Part shown: positions 10,086-18,168 of the stretch, piece by piece
How the letters are laid out: each line of letters begins with the position of its first letter
How positions within the stretch are numbered: position 1 is the stretch's first letter
Assembly (NCBI RefSeq): GCF_022354825.1
Contig: NZ_CP031168.1
Span: 1,117,501 to 1,181,500 of the forward strand
Length of the DNA: 64,000 nt
Direction: 5' to 3'
Source: Paenibacillus sp. H1-7
GTDB taxonomy: Bacteria; Bacillota; Bacilli; Paenibacillales; NBRC-103111
Program-made: the position numbers and the translations under genes
Notes under the pieces: generated by a model
The model's input: the letters and a program-made list of their open reading frames with translations, nothing else
Database searches by the model: none
What the model was told of the DNA's origin: nothing

Positions 10086-10934
10086 CTACCAATTGATCCA
10101 GGTTCCGCCCTGCAGCTTGCCGTTATTGTTGTTGCCGCTCTTGTCCAACACGATGCTGCCTGCAAAAGGCACGGTGAAATCGTAGGATGCTACGACTTGA
10201 CTGCCCTGCAAGATCTGGACGCCGTAAAGGACTCCTTTCATAGGAATAGAGCCCAATTGATTAGCGAATATATAAATGATCGATTTCCCCGGAGCTTTGA
10301 GCACCGATTTCACCGTAGTTCTCTGGTTGGAGGGGACGATTGCGGTCGTGCCCTGCAAGCTCGTTTTGTCGACCCCGTCAACGAAAATTGATTTCCACGC
10401 GGCTTGAAGGAGATCACGTCCGGAGCTGTCCCTGACTACCGTCGACTGGGCAATGGATTTGGAAGCGTCCAAATAAGCGCTATATACGTTTTTATTGGGG
10501 GATACCGAAATATCCATCACTACCGTATCGAATGAAATGGACGGTGTCGTAATATAATCATTCAGTCCGTTCATTGACAAAGCGTACCGCAGCGGCAATG
10601 TTGTTGCGTTCACCACTGCTCCTGATGAGAGGGAGCCGTCACTCGTGCTGGTTTTTACGGTGAAGCTGTAGGAGGTTACCGGGCTCAGGCCCGATAGGGT
10701 AAAGGTCGTTCCGGATGTTTGTCCTGCATAAATAGGACCATTATAAATAACATACCCCGACACTTGCTCCGATGTGCTGGCTGTCCATGCTAAGGTTATG
10801 GAGGACGCTTGTATGGCAGTTGCCGTCAAATTCGTTACATTGGCGGGTGGAACCACGACCGTTACCGATTCGTCGCCCGTCCAGTCCTCGTAATAAACGA
10901 CAAAATTCACCAAACTGCTGTCTTCGTCAGCCAT
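10086..10934 (-). CDS. Fibronectin type III domain protein, probable carbohydrate/surface module
   Basis: 282 residues from ATG at 10934, preceded by GGGGTGG at spacing 5; a GTG nine bases earlier is in frame but overlaps that ribosome site. One FN3 domain lies at about residues 32-112 (VTNLTATAIQASSITLAWTA ... YSFTV). A second beta-rich domain follows, with jelly-roll or LamG-like character at its end (VASYDFTV ... VLDKSGNNNNGKLQGGTWI). There is no signal peptide, as in the neighbouring beta-helix protein. The two form a minus-strand operon with its own promoter at 10964-10992. A binding partner for the beta-helix protein is possible but unproven. Confidence 0.75.
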   Translation of the reverse strand: MADEDSSLVNFVVYYEDWTGDESVTVVVPPANVTNLTATAIQASSITLAWTASTSEQVSGYVIYNGPIYAGQTSGTTFTLSGLSPVTSYSFTVKTSTSDGSLSSGAVVNATTLPLRYALSMNGLNDYITTPSISFDTVVMDISVSPNKNVYSAYLDASKSIAQSTVVRDSSGRDLLQAAWKSIFVDGVDKTSLQGTTAIVPSNQRTTVKSVLKAPGKSIIYIFANQLGSIPMKGVLYGVQILQGSQVVASYDFTVPFAGSIVLDKSGNNNNGKLQGGTWINW

Positions 10935-10963
10935 ATCTACCACCCCGTTCTATTATTTTCAAT

Positions 10964-10992
10964 ATAATATGTTTAAATAGAAGAAATGTGAA
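10964..10992 (-). promoter_or_regulatory. Promoter of the FN3/beta-helix operon
   Basis: On the minus strand TTCACA and TATTAT are separated by exactly 17 bases. The -10 ends 30 bases before the ATG at 10934. Confidence 0.5.
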
Positions 10993-11057
10993 TAATTTAA
11001 CAAAAATGGTATTTTGCCATGGGAAATGAAAAAAACGACGGTTAATAACACATTTTT

Positions 11058-11087
11058 TGCCAAATAGAAGAGTATTTGGTGTTGGCA
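11058..11087. repeat. Nested inverted repeat in the divergent intergenic region
   Basis: CCAAATA (11060-11066) and TATTTGG (11073-11079) form a perfect 7-base inverted repeat, nested in TGCCAA/TTGGCA (11058-11087). It lies between the divergent FN3 and wzz genes, upstream of the wzz promoter. Possible operator for an unknown factor. Confidence 0.4.
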
Positions 11088-11089
11088 GC

Positions 11090-11104
11090 GATACATTTTG
11101 GAAC
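11090..11104. promoter_or_regulatory. Palindrome B, degenerate site upstream of wzz
   Basis: GATACATTTTGGAAC keeps the left arm of GATACATTTTGTATC, 21 bases before the -35 of the wzz promoter. Confidence 0.35.
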
Positions 11105-11124
11105 AAAAACCGTAAAATAGTCTG

Positions 11125-11153
11125 TTGACATGATACAAAAAGTGTCATAAAGT
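11125..11153 (+). promoter_or_regulatory. wzz promoter with palindrome B in its spacer
   Basis: TTGACA (11125-11130) and TAAAGT (11148-11153) are 17 bases apart. The spacer is TGATACAAAAAGTGTCA, a near-palindrome of the B family (GATACAAAAAGTGTC at 11132-11146). A bound repressor would cover the RNA-polymerase contact zone. Transcription would start about 70 bases before the gene. Confidence 0.6.
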
Positions 11154-11169
11154 TATATTCATAACGAAT

Positions 11170-11184
11170 GATACAAAAAGTACC
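11170..11184. promoter_or_regulatory. Palindrome B, second wzz site
   Basis: GATACAAAAAGTACC repeats the B-type left arm 38 bases after the spacer copy, close to the expected transcription start. Confidence 0.45.
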
Positions 11185-11232
11185 ATTCCATAACAGAGAA
11201 AATTAGGAAACTAGTTCCTTTGGAGGATAATG

Positions 11233-11991
11233 ATGGAGATTAATTTAAAAGAGTATGTTGCCTTATTCAAGAAACGCCTGTGGCTTATCGTGATCATTGT
11301 ACTAGCGGCCACAATACCGACGGCCATTTACAGCAATATGAATTACCAGCCTATTTATATGGCATCCACCAAGCTAATCGTTAACAAAACGAGCGAGAAG
11401 GACATGGGGAAGGAGCAGATCGACTACGGCCTCATCGGCGTTAACCTTGCTCTTATCAATACATATAAAGAAATTATTAAAACTCCGGCCATCATGGATA
11501 AGGTGGTACAAAGATACCCCGACTTGAACTTGACCGCCGAACAGCTTATCTCCCTGACCAACGTATCCGATCTGAGGGAGACCCAGGTTATGACCATATC
11601 CGCACAGCATTATTCCTATGAAAAAGCAGTGACCATCGCCAATGCCGTTTCGGAAGTATTCCAAACCGAGATTCCCAAAATTATGAAAGTCGATAACATT
11701 ACCATATTAAACCGGGCCAAAATGCAAGATTATCCGAATCCGGTCAATAAGAAGTCCAACCAGTATCTCGTGCTTAGCTTTGCCGCTTCTCTGGTCGTTG
11801 CGGTCGGAATCATTTTCCTGCTCGAGGCGCTGGACGATACGGTCAAGACGGATAACGATGTCCGCACCCTGTTCGGAGTGTCCACGCTTGCCCTGGTTCC
11901 TAAGATGAAGGAAAAAGAGCTGAAGGCGGAACGAAGAAGTCAATCTCGCAGAAAAGTAGGAGAAGCGACCTATGCCAAAACAAGCCACTAG
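11233..11991 (+). CDS. epsA: Wzz-type chain-length/kinase-activator membrane protein
   Basis: 252 residues. ATG at 11233 is six bases after GGAGG (11222-11226); the ATG at 11230 is in frame but too close. There is one transmembrane helix at each end (about residues 17-36 and 175-195) around an extracellular Wzz domain, the usual shape of Gram-positive polysaccharide co-polymerases that activate a separate BY-kinase. The C-terminal tail is basic (about residues 230-252). The next gene, the kinase, overlaps its 3' end by 20 bases, typical of the epsA-epsB/ywqC-ywqD pair. The promoter carries B-type palindromes but no clear A-type site. Confidence 0.85.
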   Translation: MEINLKEYVALFKKRLWLIVIIVLAATIPTAIYSNMNYQPIYMASTKLIVNKTSEKDMGKEQIDYGLIGVNLALINTYKEIIKTPAIMDKVVQRYPDLNLTAEQLISLTNVSDLRETQVMTISAQHYSYEKAVTIANAVSEVFQTEIPKIMKVDNITILNRAKMQDYPNPVNKKSNQYLVLSFAASLVVAVGIIFLLEALDDTVKTDNDVRTLFGVSTLALVPKMKEKELKAERRSQSRRKVGEATYAKTSH

Positions 11992-12643
11992 CGCGGATAT
12001 TTTTATGCAGATCAACCCGGACTCGGCCGCATCGGAAGCGTTTCGGTCGTTAAGATTCAACATCGAAGCGGCGGCAATCGACCACGGCGTGAAGACCATT
12101 ACGGTGACCTCCAGCGGCCATGGGGAAGGCAAGACGACGACGGCCATCAATTTGGCGGTTGCGTATGCCCAAATCGGCAAAAGGGTTGTGTTGATCGACG
12201 CCGATCTCCGCAAGCCGTCAATTCACCTGACTTTGGGCGGCGATGCCGGCAGAGGGCTGACGAATTACCTTTTGAACGACAGTGCCGTCGACGGAATTAT
12301 TCAGGATTCCTATGTGGACCAGTTGTCCGTAATCCCGGCCGGTTTGATGCAGCCGAACCCTTCGGAGCTGCTTGCCTCAAGCCGAATGAGTCTGCTGTTG
12401 GACGAACTGAGGGAGCGCTTCGATATCATCTTCATCGATACGCCTCCGCTATTAACGTTGACCGATGCGAAGATCATGTCCGCCAAAAGCGACGGCGTTC
12501 TGTTGGTTATCGAGCATGGGAAGCTGAAACGGATTGTAGCGAAAAAAGTGAAAGAAGAGCTGGAGCTGGCCAAAGCCAACTTGCTTGGCATCGTGATGAA
12601 TCAGATCAGCAGCCGGGATGCCGGTGCGTACCTGTATCAATAA
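11972..12643 (+). CDS. epsB: BY-family tyrosine kinase (CpsD/CapB type)
   Basis: 223 residues. The Walker A motif SGHGEGKTTT is at about residue 47, Walker A' is VVLIDADLRKP and Walker B is FDIIFIDTPP. These are the BY-kinase signatures; such enzymes autophosphorylate on a C-terminal Tyr cluster when bound to the Wzz partner, and so steer polysaccharide polymerisation. The tail here ends AGAYLYQ, so the Tyr cluster is only two residues, shorter than usual. AGGAG lies upstream inside the wzz gene, and the overlap indicates translational coupling. Confidence 0.87.
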   Translation: MPKQATSADIFMQINPDSAASEAFRSLRFNIEAAAIDHGVKTITVTSSGHGEGKTTTAINLAVAYAQIGKRVVLIDADLRKPSIHLTLGGDAGRGLTNYLLNDSAVDGIIQDSYVDQLSVIPAGLMQPNPSELLASSRMSLLLDELRERFDIIFIDTPPLLTLTDAKIMSAKSDGVLLVIEHGKLKRIVAKKVKEELELAKANLLGIVMNQISSRDAGAYLYQ

Positions 12644-12683
12644 ATGGTAAACCAATCGTTGTAAGGAGAGAGGGTTCACAGCC

Positions 12684-13970
12684 ATGAGAAGAAAAAGATT
12701 AGGACCGCATCGGCGAAGGGTCAGAACGTTTTGTATTTTGGCGCTCAGCTTCGTTATTATGGCCGGATGCTCGGAGACGATCCCGTTAGCATCGAACACT
12801 AATCTTGCAGGACAAGAGCAAGCTCAGGCACCTTCGCTGAAGAGCATCAAGGCGGCAAAGATCACGAAGCAAAAAATCGGCGACCCGATCGAGCTGACGG
12901 GCACCGTGCAATCGTCCGCGCAGTTCGAGCTTGTCGCGAAGGCATCGGGGGACGTAGAGCGGGTGCTTAAAGCCCGCGGTGACGTGGTGCAGGAAGGGGA
13001 AGTCATCTTCCGCATGACCTCGAGCGAAGCGAAGTTTCAGAGAGAACGGGCGGCGCTGGCTGTGCAGACTGCAGAGGATGCCATCCGCAAAGCGCGCGAC
13101 AGAGCGCGCAAAGATATGGAGAATCAGCGGCGCGACATGAACAGCACGATTGAAAAGATGGAGCAAACGTTAATCGATTTGACCAAAGCCTACAATAAAG
13201 CGAAGAACGACTATGAGGTCGGACTGGCGACCAAGGCCCAGGTATATCAAGCGGAGGTTCAGCTGAAAAACAGCCGGTTCGACCTCGAGCAGATGAAGCA
13301 GAAGCAGGCTTCTGTAGAGCCAATTGATGCGACATCAGAGCTGGAGGTTCAGCTGAAAACGGCGCAAATGTCTCTGCTTCAGGTGGACCAAGCCATGAGT
13401 TACCTGGAAGTGAAGGCGCCGGTGAACGGCGTTTTAACGGAGATGCCTTTTGAACCGGGAATGTCCGTAACGCAAGGAAGCAAGGTCGGGCTCGTTCAGA
13501 AGCTAGACCCGATTCGAATCAAAGCACAGCTTTCCGAGGAGCAAACGCGGTTTGCCAACGGCAAAACCGAGCTGGGCTACTACTTGGCCGGTGATGCCAA
13601 AAGGCAGAAGGGCCCGATCAGCTTTCTCTCCAAGGTCATCGACCCCGAATTGAAATCGTATGAGCTGAATTTGGATGTACCCAATTCGGACATGGCGTTG
13701 AAGCCGGGAATGAAGGTGCGGGTTCAATTGACGGAGGAGAAGGATCAAATCGTGTTGACCGTTCCGTCGTTCAGCATCGTCAAGGAAGGCGAGGATAACT
13801 ACGTGTTCATTGTGGCCGGCGATACGGTGGAGAAGCGCAAGGTTCAGCTCGGCCGAACCAACGAGCCGCTCCAGGAGGTCGTATCCGGAGTGAAGGAAGG
13901 GGAACTGGTCGTTACGTCCAATCCGGGTCAGCTTCGGGATAAAGAGAAAGTTCGCGCTGTCGTCGAGTAG
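12684..13970 (+). CDS. HlyD/RND-type periplasmic-adaptor-like lipoprotein
   Basis: 428 residues with a basic N-terminus, a hydrophobic segment and lipobox VIMAGC (Cys about residue 29). Then comes a biotinyl-lipoyl-like half (FELVAKASGDVERVLKARGD), a long alpha-hairpin of charged coiled coil (about residues 110-215), the returning lipoyl half (YLEVKAPVNGVLTEMPFEPG) and a beta-barrel (LKPGMKVRVQL). This is the membrane fusion protein architecture that couples to ABC (MacB-type) or RND transporters, but no such partner lies next to it. Its position 41 bases after the BY-kinase suggests a role in moving polysaccharide or a matrix component across the wall, which is inference. Confidence 0.8.
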   Translation: MRRKRLGPHRRRVRTFCILALSFVIMAGCSETIPLASNTNLAGQEQAQAPSLKSIKAAKITKQKIGDPIELTGTVQSSAQFELVAKASGDVERVLKARGDVVQEGEVIFRMTSSEAKFQRERAALAVQTAEDAIRKARDRARKDMENQRRDMNSTIEKMEQTLIDLTKAYNKAKNDYEVGLATKAQVYQAEVQLKNSRFDLEQMKQKQASVEPIDATSELEVQLKTAQMSLLQVDQAMSYLEVKAPVNGVLTEMPFEPGMSVTQGSKVGLVQKLDPIRIKAQLSEEQTRFANGKTELGYYLAGDAKRQKGPISFLSKVIDPELKSYELNLDVPNSDMALKPGMKVRVQLTEEKDQIVLTVPSFSIVKEGEDNYVFIVAGDTVEKRKVQLGRTNEPLQEVVSGVKEGELVVTSNPGQLRDKEKVRAVVE

Positions 13971-13996
13971 CAAATACTAAATTGGAGTGAACCGAT

Positions 13997-15709
13997 TTGA
14001 TAAAGAAGTGGAAACAAATCACTGCTGTGCTCGTGTTGCTTGTCTCGTTGTTTATCCCTTCGGCATCGTTGCTTGCCATTGCCCAGGAAAGCCAGACCCC
14101 TGCGCAAAATTATACTTTGCCGAATTCCATCAAAGCGGCTGTAAAAAGCATTCTTAACGAACAGGTGCCCGAAGGGACCCGCGTCGGCGCTATCGTTCGG
14201 CTTTACAATGAAGGCACACGGCTGATCCGCGTTCCGGATTCGGAGGTTAGAGCCAAGACGGCCGAAGGTATACAGTATACGCTTCGTCCCAGTGCGGACA
14301 ACGCCATTAACATTCAACCGAAAGAAACGGTGGAGTTAAGCTATATGATCGTAGTGGACCGAGACGACGCGTTCGATATAACGGAGCTGTCGTGGGTTGA
14401 TGTCGACGAATTCGTCTCGCCGAGAGTGGAGAAGCCGCTGCTGACCATTCCTGTCTCTTCTATTGAATGGAGGGGCGACCTGGGAACTCTAACCGATCCG
14501 TCTTCAACTATTGCGTGGGGGGAGCCATTTACGATCCCGGCCGTGTCCTCTGCGCTCGAGTTTAAGCCGGTCAGCTTGTCGGAGGAAAATACGCCGCAAG
14601 GACCCAAAACGATTCTAAGCTTGCTTGCCGTAAACAAAGGCGACAAGAAGAAGCCGATTGCGGACGTCCGCATCAATGCGAAGTCGGATAAAAAAGTGTT
14701 CGTCGGCACCAAGCTGGAGAAGGAGACCGCCGTCCTCGATGCGGGCGAGCAGCAGTATATCCATTATGCTCTTCCTGCCGGCAGCAAGGATGAGCTCAAA
14801 AGCTTGACGGTTCTGATTCCGGAAACGTTCATGATCGATGACAAGACGAAGATCGAATATACGATCGGCCAGCTGAATGTGCTGCTTCCGGGCAACGGCA
14901 GCGCGGGCGGATCTGCAGCTCCTGCGGATGCATACCAATGGAACGAGCCGATTCGTTTCGATAAGCTGAACCAGATCATTCAGCCGGAAGTAAGCGTTGC
15001 TTTGGTAGGTCTGCATATGCATGAAAGCGTAGGCGGAGGCTTCAAGGCCGCCGTAGCCAAATTCAAGCTGCAAAACCGCAGCGATAAGCCGATGCCGATC
15101 CCGCAGTTTCAGGCACAGCTTACGAGCGCGGGAGGCAACAAGTATACCGGCATAAGACAAACAACGGTGGCGGAAACGCTGGTGCCGAATATTAGCTATG
15201 TCATGTACTATTCGTTTATCGTTCCAAGCACAGAGAACGGCGATCAGCTGACGATGGACATTTTGGACGGGCAAACCGTTGCTCCCTATGCGATTCCTAT
15301 CGCCAGATTCAAGACGCAAATTCAGCCGGAGAAGGCCGACGGCGCGCTTGCCTTTTATCCTTTTACCGTAAAGGTCAACAGCTGGAAGGTGGACGTCTAT
15401 ATGGGCTCCGCTAAAGAAAGCCTGCCGTATTCCTATAAGCTTAAGCTAGATCTGGACATTCGTCTTGAGGACGAAGCCGTTGTCGATAAGAGCTTCCCGA
15501 AGATGAAAGTAGTCATTGTAGACGGCGAGGGCAAAATCATCGGCTCCAAGACGCTGCCGTTTACGGGAGAGAACCAGCTGGTCAACGGTTTGCAGACGAT
15601 TCATATGGACTCGGTGCTGTTCGAGTTTTCCCAGACGCTCCGTCTATATGAAACTATCGATACGCCGTTCGGTCAGGCGGACCGTCTAATTGCTACCTTG
15701 CAGCAGTAG
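13997..15709 (+). CDS. Secreted protein of unknown function in the wzz operon
   Basis: 570 residues from a TTG start at 13997, six bases after TTGGAGTGA. Residues 1-30 are a signal peptide (ITAVLVLLVSLFIPSASLLAIAQ). The mature protein appears to be built of repeated beta-sandwich domains; motifs such as RVGAIVRLYNEGTRLIRVPD, TILSLLAVNKGDKKKPIADV and AKFKLQNRSDKPMPIPQFQ look like related repeats that mediate protein or glycan contact. No catalytic motif was recognised. It ends the four-gene operon starting at wzz and would act outside the membrane with the HlyD-like lipoprotein. The lasso operon promoter follows 35 bases later. Confidence 0.75.
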   Translation: MIKKWKQITAVLVLLVSLFIPSASLLAIAQESQTPAQNYTLPNSIKAAVKSILNEQVPEGTRVGAIVRLYNEGTRLIRVPDSEVRAKTAEGIQYTLRPSADNAINIQPKETVELSYMIVVDRDDAFDITELSWVDVDEFVSPRVEKPLLTIPVSSIEWRGDLGTLTDPSSTIAWGEPFTIPAVSSALEFKPVSLSEENTPQGPKTILSLLAVNKGDKKKPIADVRINAKSDKKVFVGTKLEKETAVLDAGEQQYIHYALPAGSKDELKSLTVLIPETFMIDDKTKIEYTIGQLNVLLPGNGSAGGSAAPADAYQWNEPIRFDKLNQIIQPEVSVALVGLHMHESVGGGFKAAVAKFKLQNRSDKPMPIPQFQAQLTSAGGNKYTGIRQTTVAETLVPNISYVMYYSFIVPSTENGDQLTMDILDGQTVAPYAIPIARFKTQIQPEKADGALAFYPFTVKVNSWKVDVYMGSAKESLPYSYKLKLDLDIRLEDEAVVDKSFPKMKVVIVDGEGKIIGSKTLPFTGENQLVNGLQTIHMDSVLFEFSQTLRLYETIDTPFGQADRLIATLQQ

Positions 15710-15743
15710 CTTGATGCGGGAGATAAAAATAACTTTATCCCCG

Positions 15744-15772
15744 TTGACAGTGTAAGGGGAAGATGCTATTCT
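15744..15772 (+). promoter_or_regulatory. Lasso operon promoter
   Basis: TTGACA (15744-15749) and TATTCT (15767-15772) with a 17-base spacer. An A-type palindrome begins seven bases after the -10, over the expected transcription start. Confidence 0.6.
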
Positions 15773-15778
15773 TAGATT

Positions 15779-15794
15779 GTTCTTAATAAAGAAC
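15779..15794. promoter_or_regulatory. Palindrome A (SinR-like operator), lasso site 1
   Basis: GTTCTTAATAAAGAAC differs by one base from the perfect palindrome GTTCTTTATAAAGAAC at 31359. It overlaps the predicted transcription start of the lasso operon. Confidence 0.6.
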
Positions 15795-15873
15795 AAAAAG
15801 TGATCGTTATAGATAACCTTGAATGGAAAATAGGCAATATTTTCAAAGGTTATAGCTGTTTTGCACAAAGAAT

Positions 15874-15889
15874 GTTCGTTAATAAGAAC
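15874..15889. promoter_or_regulatory. Palindrome A (SinR-like operator), lasso site 2
   Basis: GTTCGTTAATAAGAAC, 95 bases after site 1 and 47 bases before the first lasso gene. Two spaced sites would allow cooperative binding or looping. Confidence 0.55.
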
Positions 15890-15936
15890 GACATTGCGGT
15901 CAAGTGATTAGATTACGCACCATGCTGGAGGATGCA

Positions 15937-17877
15937 ATGAGCGCGATAACCGGTATTTTTCAAATCGATCAGGAAGCCATTCCTATAGAGCACGGACGGA
16001 TGTTGATGTCCTGCCTTGAGAAATTTCCGGCGGATCGTGCCGGTGTCTGGAGCAGCGGCTGCGTATTTCTCGGATGTCACGCACAGCATATTACTCCGGA
16101 ATCAGTTCATGAGGTACTGCCGCATTATGATTCGGAACGCCGGCTTGCCATCACGGCTGATGCCATTATCGACAACCGCGATGCGTTATTTCACCAGCTG
16201 CAGGTAGAGCACGGCAGGCGAAGCACCCTAACGGACAGCGAACTGATTATACTCGCTTACGATAAATGGGGCGATGAAGCACCGAATCACCTGATAGGCG
16301 ATTATGCTTTTATGATTTGGGATGAGCGGAGGCATCGGCTCTTCGGCGCAAGAGACTTTTCCGGAAGCCGGACTCTATACTATTATGCAGACCACCGGCG
16401 CTTTGCCTTCTGCACCGTAATGGAGCCGATACTAGCTCTGCCCTACACGGGCAGGGAGCTGAACGAGCAATGGCTGGCCCAATATTTGGCCATAACGGCT
16501 TCCGTCGATACGGCTGATGTATCGATAACGCCCTACATCGGAATCGAACAGCTTCCTCCCTCACACAGCATCGCGATAGACGGCAACGGGGTATCCGTTA
16601 AGAGATATTGCCGGGTAGTCACGGGAGAGCGGCTGAAGCTGAAGAGCGATGAAGAGTATGTCGAAGCATTTCGGGACGTGTTCCAGCAGGCGGTAACCTC
16701 ACGATTGCGCACCTACCGCGGCGTAGCGTCGCACCTGAGCGGAGGTCTTGATTCCGGCTCGGTCGTCAGCTTCGCAGCGAACAAGTTAAAGGCGGAGAGC
16801 AAAACGTTACATACCTTCAGCTACATTCCGACGAATGATTTTCAGGACTATACGCCCAAATATTTAATGGCGGACGAAAGGCCATACATTCGATCGATAG
16901 TACAGCACATAGGCGGTATTAACGACCATTACCTTGACTTTGAAGGGAAGGATTCGTTTTCGAATATCGACAGCTTGCTCTGCGTTATGGAAATGCCTTA
17001 CAAATTTTTTGAAAACTCCTTTTGGGTTCAGGGCATGTTTGAGAAGGGACAGCAGGAAGACATCGGTGTTATGCTGAGCGGCGCCAGAGGAAACTTGAGC
17101 ATCTCCTGGGGATCTGCACTGGACTACTACGCGACCCTGCTGAAAGGAATGAGATGGTTTCGGCTCGTTCACGAGCTGCATCATTACAGTATCAATGCAG
17201 GCGGAGCCCGTTTAGGGAGGCTTCCGATAGTAGCCAGGGTAGCCTTTCCCGTAATGGACCGGATTTTTCCGTCCACGGCTCCCTACAGGTTCCCTACGCT
17301 AATCAACCGGCAATTCGCCAAGCGGACCGATGTATTCAACAAGCTGAGAGATTACGGACTCGATCATACCGGTTGGTTCTCTACCACCAACCTCTATAAG
17401 CAAAGAAAGCTGCATTATGACGATGTGTTCCACTGGAACGCCACCAATACACTGGTAACGAAGCTGTCTTTACGCCATGCGTTATGGCAGCGGGATCCGA
17501 CCAACGATATCCGGGTCATCCGATTTTGCTTATCGGTACCGGAGGAGCAGTACGTACGCAACGGCGTGGATCGGGCACTCATCCGCAGGTCGACACAGAA
17601 CATGCTGCCGGACCAGGTTAGGCTGAATCAACGGATTCGGGGTGTGCAAGGTGCAGATTGGCTCCACCGTATGGTTCCCTACTGGGACTCCTTCATCGGG
17701 GAGCTGCAGCAGCTAAGCACCGATTCAAGAATGCTGGAATTTGTAGACGGTGAGGTAATCAAGACGGCATTGAGCAAGATGCGGGACAAAGCCGATCCCA
17801 AGCTGGCTACGGACCCGGATTGCCGGATTTTAATGCGCAGCCTGATCCTATACCGATATCTCAAAAAATTCGCTTGA
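15937..17877 (+). CDS. Lasso peptide cyclase (asparagine-synthetase-like, C protein)
   Basis: 646 residues. ATG at 15937 sits five bases after GGAGG (15927-15931); an in-frame GTG at 15904 has no ribosome site. The protein has the Asn-synthetase B fold: an N-terminal glutaminase-like domain without the nucleophilic Cys (it begins MSAITGIFQID), then the ATP-pyrophosphatase loop SGGLDS at about residue 268. Family members adenylate the Asp/Glu side chain of the peptide core and form the macrolactam ring with the new N-terminus. It is the first gene of the operon, 14 bases before the precursor gene. The order C-A-K-B1-B2-N-D is of the type described for the paeninodin cluster of Paenibacillus dendritiformis. 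Confidence 0.9.
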   Translation: MSAITGIFQIDQEAIPIEHGRMLMSCLEKFPADRAGVWSSGCVFLGCHAQHITPESVHEVLPHYDSERRLAITADAIIDNRDALFHQLQVEHGRRSTLTDSELIILAYDKWGDEAPNHLIGDYAFMIWDERRHRLFGARDFSGSRTLYYYADHRRFAFCTVMEPILALPYTGRELNEQWLAQYLAITASVDTADVSITPYIGIEQLPPSHSIAIDGNGVSVKRYCRVVTGERLKLKSDEEYVEAFRDVFQQAVTSRLRTYRGVASHLSGGLDSGSVVSFAANKLKAESKTLHTFSYIPTNDFQDYTPKYLMADERPYIRSIVQHIGGINDHYLDFEGKDSFSNIDSLLCVMEMPYKFFENSFWVQGMFEKGQQEDIGVMLSGARGNLSISWGSALDYYATLLKGMRWFRLVHELHHYSINAGGARLGRLPIVARVAFPVMDRIFPSTAPYRFPTLINRQFAKRTDVFNKLRDYGLDHTGWFSTTNLYKQRKLHYDDVFHWNATNTLVTKLSLRHALWQRDPTNDIRVIRFCLSVPEEQYVRNGVDRALIRRSTQNMLPDQVRLNQRIRGVQGADWLHRMVPYWDSFIGELQQLSTDSRMLEFVDGEVIKTALSKMRDKADPKLATDPDCRILMRSLILYRYLKKFA

Positions 17878-17891
17878 AAGGAGGTGAAACT

Positions 17892-18026
17892 ATGAAAAAA
17901 GAATGGAAAAAGCCTGAATTGGAAGTGCTTGAAGTTAGCATGACTATGCTTAACCCAAACAGCGGTAACCATTTGGACCATACGTATCCAGAAGGTACTC
18001 CTCGCGACAAATTAACTTGGAGCTAA
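17892..18026 (+). CDS. Lasso peptide precursor (paeninodin-like)
   Basis: 44 residues, preceded by a very strong AAAGGAGGTG at spacing 5. The leader MKKEWKKPELEVLEVSMTM (residues 1-19) has the W/Y-x-x-P-x-L recognition pattern (W5, P8, L10) and the near-obligatory Thr at -2 (T18) if cleavage is after M19. The core then starts LNPNSGNHLD and ends in ...KLTWS. The only Asp/Glu near the usual ring positions is D29: core position 10 with cleavage after M19, or 9 if cleavage is after L20. The C-terminal residue is Ser44, the kind of residue phosphorylated by paeninodin-type kinases, and a kinase gene follows. Confidence 0.88.
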   Translation: MKKEWKKPELEVLEVSMTMLNPNSGNHLDHTYPEGTPRDKLTWS

Positions 18027-18093
18027 TTTATCACTAGCCTGGATTGCATACATAAGTTGCCGACTGAAGGGAATTACGTAAAATTGCTATGAT

Positions 18094-18136
18094 AAAAGAG
18101 CCCTTATACATTCAACGCGAGTATAGGGGCCTTTTA
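18094..18136 (+). terminator. Intra-operon hairpin after the lasso precursor gene
   Basis: GCCCTTATAC (18100-18109) pairs with GTATAGGGGC (18121-18130; one G-U pair), flanked by AAAAG and CTTTT. It stands between the precursor and the kinase gene and probably acts as a partial terminator that gives more precursor mRNA than enzyme mRNA. Confidence 0.6.
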
Positions 18137-18168
18137 CATCAATGCGGATATATTGGAGTGAATGGCCT

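Noticed and set aside
7279..10934. Prophage remnant
   Set aside because: Tail-fibre-like folds alone are not enough; no integrase, capsid, portal, terminase or att sites were found nearby.
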